Position numbers and translations under genes: made by a program. A stretch of 6,487 nt of DNA from contig NZ_QHJQ01000019.1 in assembly GCF_003185655.1 (NCBI RefSeq), forward strand, positions 1-6,487, given 5' to 3'. Positions 1 to 5,654 of this stretch are shown here, piece by piece. This stretch comes from Coraliomargarita sinensis. Its GTDB lineage: Bacteria; Verrucomicrobiota; Verrucomicrobiia; Opitutales; Coraliomargaritaceae. Every line of letters starts with the position of its first letter. Within the stretch, counting starts at the first letter, position 1. The notes below the pieces were generated by a model. The model was not told where the DNA came from and did no database searches. It was given only the letters and a program-made list of their open reading frames with translations.

Positions 1-63
1 TATAATTGCGCAGTTGTCGACAAGGATACCGGCATCGTATATTTCTTTGCATGGGGAGCCTAA
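1..63 (+). CDS. C-terminal end of the cassette 0 protein (partial, unknown)
   Basis: Frame 1 is open from the first base to a TAA at 61-63 and encodes 20 residues ending in VYFFAWGA. The stop lies inside the R'' box GCCTAAC (58-64) of the first attC, just as the genes of cassettes 1, 5, 6 and 8 end inside their attC sites, which supports this being the true end of the upstream cassette gene. The visible tail is too short to assign a family. Its start lies outside the window; from the R'' box one can predict that cassette 0 begins with (G)TTAGGC. Confidence 0.5.
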   Translation, partial: YNCAVVDKDTGIVYFFAWGA

Positions 64-130
64 CCAATCGGAGGTCTCAACTCCGTTCGCTCCTGCGTCG
101 CTCACTCCTTGAGACTCCTCGACGTTGGAT
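58..130 (+). repeat. attC-like site of cassette 0
   Basis: R'' is GCCTAAC (58-64) and R' is GTTGGAT (124-130). R'' is followed by the 5-base spacer CAATC, then the arm GGAGGTCTCAA, which pairs with TTGAGACTCC before the spacer TCGAC and R'. The left arm has one extra G. Both core boxes fit the classical RYYYAAC/GTTRRRY consensus. Bases 68-119 recur without change at 2089-2140. Confidence 0.88.
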
Positions 131-758
131 GAAAAGAATAATCACATCCTTAATAATTACGGTTTCTGCCCTTATTGGAGAAGCCGCCTGCAATCTTCTT
201 GAACCGAAATTCGATTCTATCGAGATTCAGGCGGACGAGATTCTTACTGCATTAAAGAAACTCGAATCGGAAGCTCAGGCGATCTACGCGAAGTACAAAA
301 TGTCTCCTACTTTGATTGCATTCGATTTTACCGAGGGAAAGAAAAAGAAAATAGAATACACCGGGAAGGGAGTTTCGTGCCTAGAAGTAGCTTCGGAGCT
401 ACTTAAAATGAATGGGGAAGAATTCTATATATCGGACACGGAGACCATTTGGATCGGCGTAACAGAAAAGAGAATTAAGAATATTGAAAGTGAATACCCA
501 TTTAATATTCGAGACGTTATTTTTCCTATGGTGGTATTTGAAGATATGAGCATCTCAGAAGTCGAAGATATCCTAGCTAAGTTGTGGCTAATTTACAATC
601 CTCAGGGAGAATCCGCAGAGTGGCGCATGAACATCGGACGAACATATGCAGAGAAAATAAATCTAAAGTGTAAGCAGGTAGACTTCCTCACTCTAGTTAC
701 CTACTTAGACATCATTACAAGCAATGCATCCAACCAGGCAGAGGTGGCAACGCCATAG
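129..758 (+). CDS. Secreted protein with two STN/secretin-N-like repeats (cassette 1)
   Basis: This 209-residue protein starts at ATG 129. The reading frame stays open back to base 6, but that stretch is the upstream attC, and the signal peptide begins exactly at 129. Residues 1-20 are an export signal (MKRIITSLIITVSALIGEA); Cys21 lacks a lipobox leucine at -3, so signal peptidase I is more likely than lipidation. The mature part contains two copies of a beta-alpha-beta-beta pattern resembling STN/secretin N domains. The first is at about 28-112 (LTALKKLE helix, KKIEYTGKGVSCLEVASELL, closing strand ETIWIG). The second is at about 133-200 (VVFEDMSISEVEDIL, then INLKCKQVDFLTLVTYL). In known proteins such domains mediate periplasmic contacts of secretins and TonB receptors; here there is no channel domain, so the role is unknown. 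The ATG overlaps the R' box, leaving no room for a ribosome-binding site within the cassette. The stop lies inside the cassette's own attC. The STN resemblance is judged by eye. Confidence 0.82.
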   Translation: MKRIITSLIITVSALIGEAACNLLEPKFDSIEIQADEILTALKKLESEAQAIYAKYKMSPTLIAFDFTEGKKKKIEYTGKGVSCLEVASELLKMNGEEFYISDTETIWIGVTEKRIKNIESEYPFNIRDVIFPMVVFEDMSISEVEDILAKLWLIYNPQGESAEWRMNIGRTYAEKINLKCKQVDFLTLVTYLDIITSNASNQAEVATP

Positions 759-782
759 GCGCGCCACTCTTCGACGATCTGA
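728..782 (+). repeat. attC-like site of cassette 1
   Basis: R'' is ATCCAAC (728-734) and R' is GATCTGA (776-782). After the spacer CAGGC, the arm AGAGGTGGC pairs with GCCACTCT with one bulged G; the spacer TCGAC precedes R'. The loop is short, and at 55 bp this is the smallest site in the window. The last residues and the stop of the cassette 1 gene are encoded within it. Confidence 0.88.
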
Positions 783-784
783 GA

Positions 785-1525
785 ATGAAAAAATTACCTG
801 CAGCCCTAATCATTATACTAACGGGAACCTCCTCAGTATATTCGAATTATGTAGAAGTATTCTTCGAGGGAGCCATCGATACTGTTACTGCAGGCACGAA
901 ACAAATCGGAGAGAAAATAAAAGGCAGCTTCAGATACGAATTGGATGCTGAAGGAGAATTCCCTAGTCCATCGATGATTTATCCGCTACAAACAAACTTT
1001 CGAGCGTTTCCACTGTCTATGACCATTGATGGTAACACGCTTAGCTATCAATATGATACTGGCGCTCACCTCGTCGATTGGTCTGAAGAGAATAAAGAAG
1101 ATTTCAATTTGTCTTCTGACGGCTATCTGTCCGACGGAAACACAAACTTGAGAATGGAGTGCAATTTTGAGGGTCCTGATTTATTTGATAGTCTGTGGAC
1201 ACTCCCAAATCCGCCGAATTTTACGAATCTGAGCCTTGCACGCTTTTCATTATCCATCACCACGCCAAGTAACCTCAACTCGTTTGAAGAAAATTACAGC
1301 GGAACCATAGAACATATTTCTGCTGTTGTTCACCCAGTGAGGCCGGAAGTCCAGATTGTCGACATCAGTGACGATGACATCACTGTCCTCTTCTATGGGA
1401 AGCTCCAGCACTCTTTCAACCTAGAGGAGTGGACAGACTCCCCCATGTTTTTGCAGAGTTCTAAACATACTTATTCGTTTTTTGAGGGTGCTCCCAAAAA
1501 CTTCTTTGTGAGGGCCACCGAATAA
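785..1525 (+). CDS. Secreted beta-rich protein with Verrucomicrobia-type C-terminal module (cassette 2)
   Basis: The product has 246 residues. Residues 1-20 form a signal peptide (MKKLPAALIIILTGTSSVYS). The mature N-terminal part, about 21-100, has the pattern of a beta-sandwich-like segment often seen in PEP-CTERM and related exported proteins: VFFEGAIDTV, IGEKIKGSFRYE, a run of D/S/P residues, then FPLSMTIDGNTL. Residues about 189-246 match, by pattern, the C-terminal module common in Verrucomicrobiota surface proteins (HSFNLEEWTD followed by NFFVRATE), similar to the end of the cassette 7 protein. No enzyme motif, cell-wall anchor or PEP-CTERM sorting tail is visible, so binding or structural roles are possible but unproven. 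The start ATG lies 8 bases after the cassette boundary, with no Shine-Dalgarno sequence; the leader reads ATCTGAGA. The gene ends just before R'' of its attC. Confidence 0.85.
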   Translation: MKKLPAALIIILTGTSSVYSNYVEVFFEGAIDTVTAGTKQIGEKIKGSFRYELDAEGEFPSPSMIYPLQTNFRAFPLSMTIDGNTLSYQYDTGAHLVDWSEENKEDFNLSSDGYLSDGNTNLRMECNFEGPDLFDSLWTLPNPPNFTNLSLARFSLSITTPSNLNSFEENYSGTIEHISAVVHPVRPEVQIVDISDDDITVLFYGKLQHSFNLEEWTDSPMFLQSSKHTYSFFEGAPKNFFVRATE

Positions 1526-1527
1526 AT

Positions 1528-1601
1528 TCAGATCAAGACGATGGTGGACAATTCCGCTCGCTCCTTCGTCGCTCGCTTCATGCCACATCTCCACGATGTA
1601 G
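1528..1601 (+). repeat. attC-like site of cassette 2
   Basis: R'' is TCAGATC (1528-1534) and R' is GATGTAG (1595-1601). The spacer is AAGAC; the arm GATGGTGG pairs with CCACATC with one bulged G; the spacer TCCAC precedes R'. The loop contains the repetitive string CGCTCGCTCC / TCGTCGCTCGC, like the loop of the sites at 58 and 2079. The cores carry ATC/GAT in place of the classical AAC/GTT. Confidence 0.85.
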
Positions 1602-1887
1602 AAGAAAATGAATGTTCACCACCCGCTGCGCTGGAGACACGAAGGCACGGAGGAGAAAAAGAAAAATCAAAACTCTGTGTCTCAGTGCCTCCAGTGAATC
1701 CGCTTTGCGGGTGAACGTGTGGTTAAAAATCAGGGAAGAAATGAGAGAAGGCACTCGACCAATCCACACCCACCAGCCAGCCTGAAAGCTACATCCAGAC
1801 GCTGCTGGTCAATCCCATTTACGCCGCTGGACAGTCGATAACCACTTGAACCACTAAACTCACTGGCTGGGATGCCAGAGCTTTACG
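1596..1887 (+). other. Cassette 3, apparently non-coding, with foldback repeat
   Basis: This 292-bp unit is bounded by R' GATGTAG at 1595 and its own R'' CTACATC at 1789-1795. An ATG at 1608, 12 bases into the cassette (the same spacing as in cassettes 7 and 8), opens a reading frame of only 29 codons that stops at 1695-1697. Its sequence is largely the foldback repeat described separately, so it is a weak gene candidate. The opposite-strand frame at 1578-1769 crosses the recombination site and is not credible. From 1717 to 1788 I see no further structure. It may be a cassette whose gene was replaced or interrupted by a small repeat, or one that carries a small RNA. Confidence 0.6.
1614..1716. 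repeat. Imperfect foldback repeat in cassette 3
   Basis: The ends GTTCACC (1614-1620) and GGTGAAC (1710-1716) are inverted copies. Further in, CCGC...GCG motifs and two versions of a 'gagacac/ggcac' string (about 1631-1653 and 1673-1693) continue a broken inverted symmetry around an A-rich centre. Strings of the type 'ctctgtgtctcagtgcctcc' are common intergenic repeats in environmental bacterial genomes as far as I recall; this is unverified here. Confidence 0.5.
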
Positions 1888-1893
1888 ATATAG
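1789..1893 (+). repeat. attC-like site of cassette 3
   Basis: R'' is CTACATC (1789-1795) and R' is GATATAG (1887-1893). The spacer is CAGAC; the arm GCTGCTGG pairs with CCAGAGC with one bulged G; the spacer TTTAC precedes R'. The 105-bp site has a long loop in which TCAATCCCA pairs partly with TGGGATG. The segment CACTTGAACCACTAA (1843-1857) recurs at 2576-2590 in the site of cassette 5, indicating related attC lineages. Confidence 0.82.
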
Positions 1894-2145
1894 AAGAGAA
1901 TTTTGAAACCGCTAATTGACACTAATGAACGCTAATTAAGAGAAGGAATGAAAATGAGAATCAGCCCCATTAGCGTAAAATTAGCGGAAATTAGCGGTTC
2001 CCGGCTCTGCCGGAAAAAAACATTTCGAAGGAAAGAAGAAGTGCTTGTCGGATTCGATGCCGTTGGGCACTCAGGAAACTATATCCAGTCGGAGGTCTCA
2101 ACTCCGTTCGCTCCTGCGTCGCTCACTCCTTGAGACTCCTTCACG
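1888..2145 (+). other. Cassette 4, apparently non-coding, with foldback repeat
   Basis: This 258-bp unit is bounded by R' GATATAG at 1887 and its own R'' CTATATC at 2079-2085. Its left half is the foldback repeat at 1907-1999. An ATG at 1948, preceded by AGAAGGA, opens a 61-codon frame that runs through the foldback arm and then through nearly all of the attC; the product is basic and shows no domain. I do not call it a gene. From 2000 to 2078 there is no recognisable element beyond a short GC-rich hairpin (CCGGCTCTGCCGG at 2001-2013). The leader GATATAGAAGAG resembles that of cassette 3, which suggests the repeat may have landed near the start of an older gene. Confidence 0.55.
1907..1999. 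repeat. Foldback 'gctaatt' inverted repeat in cassette 4
   Basis: AACCGCTAATT (1907-1917) and AATTAGCGGTT (1989-1999) are perfect inverted copies. Internal copies (ACGCTAATTA at about 1929-1938, TTAGCGTAAAATTAGCGG at about 1970-1987) extend the symmetry, giving arms of about 35 bp around a purine-rich centre. The internal iterations of the TTAGCG unit give several possible pairings. Such TTAGCG repeats resemble small dispersed palindromic elements; the family name is unknown to me. Confidence 0.65.
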
Positions 2146-2151
2146 TTCTGC
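2079..2151 (+). repeat. attC-like site of cassette 4
   Basis: R'' is CTATATC (2079-2085) and R' is GTTCTGC (2145-2151). The spacer is CAGTC; the arm GGAGGTCTCAA pairs with TTGAGACTCC with one bulged G; the spacer TTCAC precedes R'. Bases 2089-2140 are identical to 68-119 in the site of cassette 0, while both core boxes differ, as expected when core boxes belong to the individual cassette. Confidence 0.88.
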
Positions 2152-2161
2152 GAAAAAGAAA

Positions 2162-2554
2162 ATGAAACACGATTTAGCCGATGACTACTCACTAGCTAAG
2201 TGGCTGAAAGCAAAGAAGGAATTAGATCCGAGTTCTAGGCTCACCGGAATAGCTCTGATCTTTCTTGGGATGGTCTTCGTTTTCTGGGGGATCTCGGAAG
2301 TAAATGAATCTCGAATTGATGAGACTATAAGGGAAAGAGAAGCTCTCCTGTTAGTTGAGGAAATTCGCGGTTCAGAAATCATCACAGACAAAATAAGAAA
2401 AAGGGCTACAACTGTCGAAAAGTTATCCTCCCAATCCAATTTTGATGACTCATTATTGATTGGAAGTCTCTCGGCAATTTTTGGTTTCATCCTATTGTCT
2501 ATCGGCTCCAGAAAACTTAAGGCAGAACCAGCCGGCACAGGTCAACCCATGTAA
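2162..2554 (+). CDS. Small two-transmembrane protein, unknown function (cassette 5)
   Basis: This 130-residue product is not recognised. It starts at ATG 2162 (MKHDLADDYS), 16 bases after the cassette boundary; the frame is open upstream to 2045, but that part is the previous attC and encodes the same false peptide as the false extension of the cassette 1 gene. A charged N-terminus with W14 and a KAKKELD stretch precedes the first membrane helix at about 27-44 (GIALIFLGMVFVFWGI). A highly charged, probably helical loop follows (about 45-97, many E, R, K). A second helix is at about 98-116 (LLIGSLSAIFGFILLSIG), with a short basic tail. A hairpin topology with both ends on the same side of the membrane is likely. 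R'' of the attC lies within the last codons, so the final 10 or so residues are encoded by the recombination site. No catalytic motif is visible. Confidence 0.78.
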   Translation: MKHDLADDYSLAKWLKAKKELDPSSRLTGIALIFLGMVFVFWGISEVNESRIDETIREREALLLVEEIRGSEIITDKIRKRATTVEKLSSQSNFDDSLLIGSLSAIFGFILLSIGSRKLKAEPAGTGQPM

Positions 2555-2625
2555 CCTGCCCGAAAATCCGAGAATCACTTGAACCACTAACCCGTCAGGC
2601 TGGGTGCCTGGCCTCATCGTTCGAG
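2522..2625 (+). repeat. attC-like site of cassette 5
   Basis: R'' is GCAGAAC (2522-2528) and R' is GTTCGAG (2619-2625). The spacer is CAGCC; the arm GGCACAGG pairs with CCTGGCC with one bulged A; the spacer TCATC precedes R'. Deeper in, CAACCCA faces TGGGTG. The loop shares CACTTGAACCACTAA (2576-2590) with the site of cassette 3. The end of the cassette 5 gene lies inside the site. Confidence 0.83.
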
Positions 2626-2627
2626 AA

Positions 2628-3158
2628 ATGAAATCGACTCACCTTATACCTCTTTGCATGGCCCTAGCATTCTCCGTTCAGGCGGAAGTCACAATGAAGA
2701 AAGAGAAAGTGAATCCAGAAAGAACAGAAGCTGTTCGCCATATCTGGTTTCGAGATGGTGTGAAAGTGGTTAGCCAGAATATCCCAACAGACGAAAATAA
2801 ATTAAGCCTCTGCATAATTAGCCCCTTCGAAAAGGAAAAAGGAAATGCGGCATTGGCGCTATCTTTCACGGATGGACGGATTTCATCCATCTTCAATGGC
2901 CCAGCTTTGGAAGGCTACGGTTTCTGCATCGACGATTTTACCAGAGACGGGGTTCCGGACATCATCCAGATCGTCGGAGAAAACCAAGAAAACGGGCAAA
3001 GAAGGCTGATCGAAGCATACTCGATAATCGGAGGTATTGTTGAGCCTATTCCAGATAGACTTATAATGGATAGGTCAGATGAATTCTACTTCGACGACGA
3101 CATCATAGCCTACTTAAAATCTAAACTCGAACCAGACGCTTCTGGACAACGTCGCTAA
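2628..3158 (+). CDS. Secreted protein with a VCBS/FG-GAP-like motif (cassette 6)
   Basis: The product has 176 residues from ATG 2628, 8 bases into the cassette and directly at the signal peptide; an upstream in-frame codon at 2604 lies in the previous attC and is rejected. Residues 1-19 are an export signal (MKSTHLIPLCMALAFSVQA), with cleavage likely before EV. The mature protein is mainly beta in character. At about residues 102-113 it has DDFTRDGVPDII, which resembles the 'D.n.DG..Dl' calcium-binding turn of FG-GAP/VCBS repeats; a single copy is present, so it may be only a lone turn rather than a propeller. There is no anchor, so a periplasmic or extracellular location is expected. The stop (TAA at 3156-3158) lies inside the attC, and the last residues DASGQRR are encoded by it. 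Function unknown. Confidence 0.8.
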   Translation: MKSTHLIPLCMALAFSVQAEVTMKKEKVNPERTEAVRHIWFRDGVKVVSQNIPTDENKLSLCIISPFEKEKGNAALALSFTDGRISSIFNGPALEGYGFCIDDFTRDGVPDIIQIVGENQENGQRRLIEAYSIIGGIVEPIPDRLIMDRSDEFYFDDDIIAYLKSKLEPDASGQRR

Positions 3159-3186
3159 CGCGCCGCGCCAGAGCTCGACGATCTAC
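3126..3186 (+). repeat. attC-like site of cassette 6
   Basis: R'' is CTCGAAC (3126-3132) and R' is GATCTAC (3180-3186). The spacer is CAGAC; the arm GCTTCTGG pairs with CCAGAGC with one bulged T; the spacer TCGAC precedes R'. The short loop is GC-rich (ACGCGCCGCG). The site is 61 bp, close to the classical '59-base element' size. Confidence 0.88.
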
Positions 3187-3192
3187 AAAAAA

Positions 3193-5064
3193 ATGAATCT
3201 ACTTACGATAGAAGTTCCACAAAAAAGTATCCTGTTCTTAGTGATGGCAATTTGCTTGAATGCTGGACATGGTGCGACTTTTCAGGTCGAGGGCACTAAT
3301 ATCGTTTTGACTTATCAAGATGGTGGATCACCGGACACTGTTGCCATCTCGGACTGTAATACCGATGCTTCAGGGGAACTTCTGATTCCATCCATCATTG
3401 GGGGTAAAAACGTAACAAGCATCGGCGACCGTGCATTTTATGACTGCGACCAGCTAACTAGCGTAGTGATCCCTGAAACTGTAGATGAAATTGGAGAGTG
3501 GGCGTTTTTTAGATGTTACAGCCTAGCAAGTGCCTCTCTCCCTGATAATATCACGACAATCCGACTGAATACGTTTCGGTATTGTCGCGAGTTAGATAGC
3601 ATTACAATACCAGATAGCGTGACTACGATAGGAGAAGGTGCTTTTGCTGGTTGCAGTAAGCTCAGTGAGATAGTTATACCCACTAATGTTACCTCGATCG
3701 GGAGTTCTGCTTTTCATTTTGCGGGTTTGACCAGCGTGAGCCTTCCCTCCGGTCTGACAGATGTCGGTTATCTCGCCTTTGGTTATTGCCAGAAGTTAAC
3801 TGAAATCTATATTCCCGACACTGTGCTCACAATCGGAGAGTCGGCTTTCAATGGTTGTCGCTTACTAGAGGACGTCAGACTACCTTCTGGTCTAAAGGTT
3901 ATTAGTGAACGCATGTTCGAATACTGTGAATCACTGACTTCAGTTGACATCCCAAATACTGTAGAAGCAATAGAGACTAGAGCCTTTGCGGGATGTTCCA
4001 AGCTGGAAACGATTCACATTCCATCAAACGTCACATCGATTGAAGGAGCCCCCTTTGCACAATGCACAAGTCTTACAAGCATTACGGTTGCAATCGAGAA
4101 TCTCGCGTTTTCCAGCATCGGGGGCGTTTTGTTTGATAAGAACGGAACAACACTAATTGGCTATCCATCCGGTCGAACCGGAGGATACTCTTTCGATGAA
4201 AATGTAACTGCGATCGGCGACCTAGCATTCTATCGCTGCACAAATTTGACTAGCATAGTATTTCCTCAGAATCTCAATTCTATTGGCGCTAGTGCCTTTG
4301 CCTACTGCACCTCATTGACCGACCTACAGTTACCAGAGAGTCTAATCACTATCGGGCGAGGAGGTTTTTCAGATTGCACTAGCCTGCGCATAATCGAACT
4401 CCCCGGTGGGCTGACGGTCGTGAGCGAGGAACTTTTTAGAGGCTGCAGCAGTCTCAGGGAAGTAATTTTACCGGAAGGTATTACAAATATAGGAGGCGAT
4501 GCATTCTCATATTGCTCTAGCCTTAGTAGTATAATTATTCCAGACAGTATGAATCAGTTCGACGAGGGGAGCAATCCATTCTCCGAGTGCTATAACTTAA
4601 AGAATATCACTTTCGAAGGAGATGCGCCAACCTCTTCCGAAGAGCTATTTTTTGATGATCAGTTTGCTGATCTTACGATTTATTTTTATGAGAGTGCGGA
4701 CGGTTTTACCGAACCTGAATGGCTTGGAGCGCACTCCTATGAAGTGAGTGGGCCTGACGCCGACTCAGACGGAGACAATTTTGGTCATCGGTTGGAAACC
4801 TTGCTTGGAACTAATCCACGCGATGGAAGCGACCGAGCGAAGGCATGGCTAACCCTAGAGAATGACAATTTAAAGATTCACTACGCGCCACACAGAGAGC
4901 ATCTCAATTTCAGTGTCCAAGAAACAACGGATATCTCTGATCCGGAAGGATGGGCTAACCTTGACAGCCTTAGCTTCACAGGTGACTACGACGAACAGAC
5001 TGCAGAGATTTCTGGCCCCAGAAATGGGTCTACTTTTTATCGTGTCTCAGTAACGCAGAAATAA
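3193..5064 (+). CDS. BspA-type leucine-rich-repeat surface protein (cassette 7)
   Basis: This 623-residue protein has an export signal at residues 1-27 (core SILFLVMAICLNAGHG). Residues about 74-477 hold some 16 leucine-rich repeats of about 23 residues with the LRR_5/BspA pattern, such as VTSIGDRAFYDCDQLTSVVI. An island at about 299-337 (GGVLFDKNGTTLIGYPSG) is the 'gvly..dgt.Li.yP' element typical of this family. After the repeats comes a Verrucomicrobia-like tail: ADSDGDNFGHRLETLLGTNP at about 522-541, a calcium-binding-type stretch, then a C-terminal module at about 550-623 (NFSVQETTDISD, ending FYRVSVTQK) comparable to the end of the cassette 2 product. Proteins of this family are displayed on the surface and bind other proteins or cells; the ligand here is unknown. 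No LPXTG or membrane anchor is seen. The ATG is 12 bases after the cassette boundary with an A-rich leader and no Shine-Dalgarno sequence. The cassette is 2.0 kb, large for an integron cassette. The gene is followed by a 78-bp untranslated tail before R''. Confidence 0.93.
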   Translation: MNLLTIEVPQKSILFLVMAICLNAGHGATFQVEGTNIVLTYQDGGSPDTVAISDCNTDASGELLIPSIIGGKNVTSIGDRAFYDCDQLTSVVIPETVDEIGEWAFFRCYSLASASLPDNITTIRLNTFRYCRELDSITIPDSVTTIGEGAFAGCSKLSEIVIPTNVTSIGSSAFHFAGLTSVSLPSGLTDVGYLAFGYCQKLTEIYIPDTVLTIGESAFNGCRLLEDVRLPSGLKVISERMFEYCESLTSVDIPNTVEAIETRAFAGCSKLETIHIPSNVTSIEGAPFAQCTSLTSITVAIENLAFSSIGGVLFDKNGTTLIGYPSGRTGGYSFDENVTAIGDLAFYRCTNLTSIVFPQNLNSIGASAFAYCTSLTDLQLPESLITIGRGGFSDCTSLRIIELPGGLTVVSEELFRGCSSLREVILPEGITNIGGDAFSYCSSLSSIIIPDSMNQFDEGSNPFSECYNLKNITFEGDAPTSSEELFFDDQFADLTIYFYESADGFTEPEWLGAHSYEVSGPDADSDGDNFGHRLETLLGTNPRDGSDRAKAWLTLENDNLKIHYAPHREHLNFSVQETTDISDPEGWANLDSLSFTGDYDEQTAEISGPRNGSTFYRVSVTQK

Positions 5065-5142
5065 AAAGGTGAATAATTACTTGGGACGAGTATTAACGAC
5101 GGGCCAGAACATTTTCAGCTATCGATACCTCCGAAACAAAAA

Positions 5143-5207
5143 GTAGATCAAGACGACGTAGTCAACTCCGAGGCTGCGCCTCTCCGTGACTAGTCTCTAC
5201 GTTCGTG
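5143..5207 (+). repeat. attC-like site of cassette 7
   Basis: R'' is GTAGATC (5143-5149) and R' is GTTCGTG (5201-5207). The spacer is AAGAC; the arm GACGTAGTCA pairs with TGACTAGTC with one bulged G; the spacer TCTAC precedes R'. The loop contains a second small hairpin (GAGGCTGCGCCTC). The site is 65 bp. Confidence 0.88.
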
Positions 5208-5213
5208 AAAGGA

Positions 5214-5654
5214 ATGAAAAACGAATCAAAGCTATCGATCCTTTGGGCTATTGTAGTTACAATCGTTCTTCTAGCCCTTATCTTCCATGTTGCTGACATC
5301 GTTCGAGCGTCCGTCAACAGATACCATGCCAGGGTAGAAAGAGAAAACAGAACTTTCCCCTTTCTTATTAACTACCGAGTCGTCAGCAATGATACAAACG
5401 ATTTAATACCAAGCATAATACAAATAAATGTGAATGGAACTGATTACCACAGCAGATTAGATAACTCGATTGCAGGAGAGTCGAAGGAACCATTTACTGT
5501 TAAAGTAAATGTTTATGGAGCAGGTGGTATAAGTGAATTTTTAAAATCAATTGAGCACAGAGTTGATGGCCACACTGTCGAACATTACGACATCATAATC
5601 GAAAGCACGAACAAGTCGATGGAGGAACAACCGATACAGCCGCCGCGTGATTGA
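5214..5654 (+). CDS. Membrane-anchored protein with extracytoplasmic domain, unknown (cassette 8)
   Basis: The product has 146 residues from ATG 5214, 12 bases into the cassette. A GTG at 5205 is in frame but lies within R', so ATG is preferred. One N-terminal membrane helix spans about residues 7-27 (LSILWAIVVTIVLLALIFHVA). It is followed by a basic linker (NRYHARVERENR) and a domain of about 100 residues with alternating beta character (FPFLINYRVVSN, IIQINVNGTDYHS, FTVKVNVYGAGG, VEHYDIIIEST). The anchor without a cleavage site suggests a bitopic protein with the domain outside the cytoplasm, although the positive residues after the helix would also allow the opposite orientation. No known family or active-site motif is recognised. 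R'' begins at codon 131, so the last 15 or so residues, including EEQPIQPPRD, are encoded by the attC. Confidence 0.78.
   Translation: MKNESKLSILWAIVVTIVLLALIFHVADIVRASVNRYHARVERENRTFPFLINYRVVSNDTNDLIPSIIQINVNGTDYHSRLDNSIAGESKEPFTVKVNVYGAGGISEFLKSIEHRVDGHTVEHYDIIIESTNKSMEEQPIQPPRD

Noticed and set aside
129..191. Lipoprotein signal in the cassette 1 product (Cys21)
   Set aside because: The residues before Cys are E-A-A; a lipobox needs L/V/I at -3, so ordinary signal peptidase cleavage is more likely.
724..951. 75-codon + strand frame across the cassette 1/2 junction
   Set aside because: It runs through the attC and out of frame through the signal-peptide region of the cassette 2 gene; the composition is Arg/Cys/His-rich and shows no domain.
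1608..1697. 29-codon + strand frame in cassette 3
   Set aside because: The start spacing fits other cassettes, but the codons coincide with a palindromic intergenic-type repeat; kept only as a note.
1578..1769. 63-codon - strand frame
   Set aside because: It crosses the recombination site and the foldback repeat of cassette 3; no protein features, and opposite to all cassette genes.
1948..2133. 61-codon + strand frame in cassette 4
   Set aside because: It has an acceptable AGAAGGA upstream, but it is made of a foldback arm followed by about 50 bases of attC, whose 52-mer also occurs at 68-119 in other reading contexts.
58..2151. Possible CRISPR array, because of repeated palindromic units
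   Set aside because: Spacing between repeats is irregular (hundreds of bases to 2 kb), repeats vary in length and sequence, and genes lie between them.
2185..2538. 117-codon - strand frame opposite the cassette 5 gene
   Set aside because: Shadow of the + strand gene, which has clear membrane helices and the cassette-typical start.
5205..5213. GTG start for the cassette 8 gene
   Set aside because: The GTG is inside the R' box; the ATG at 5214 matches the spacing and ATGAA context of the other cassettes.
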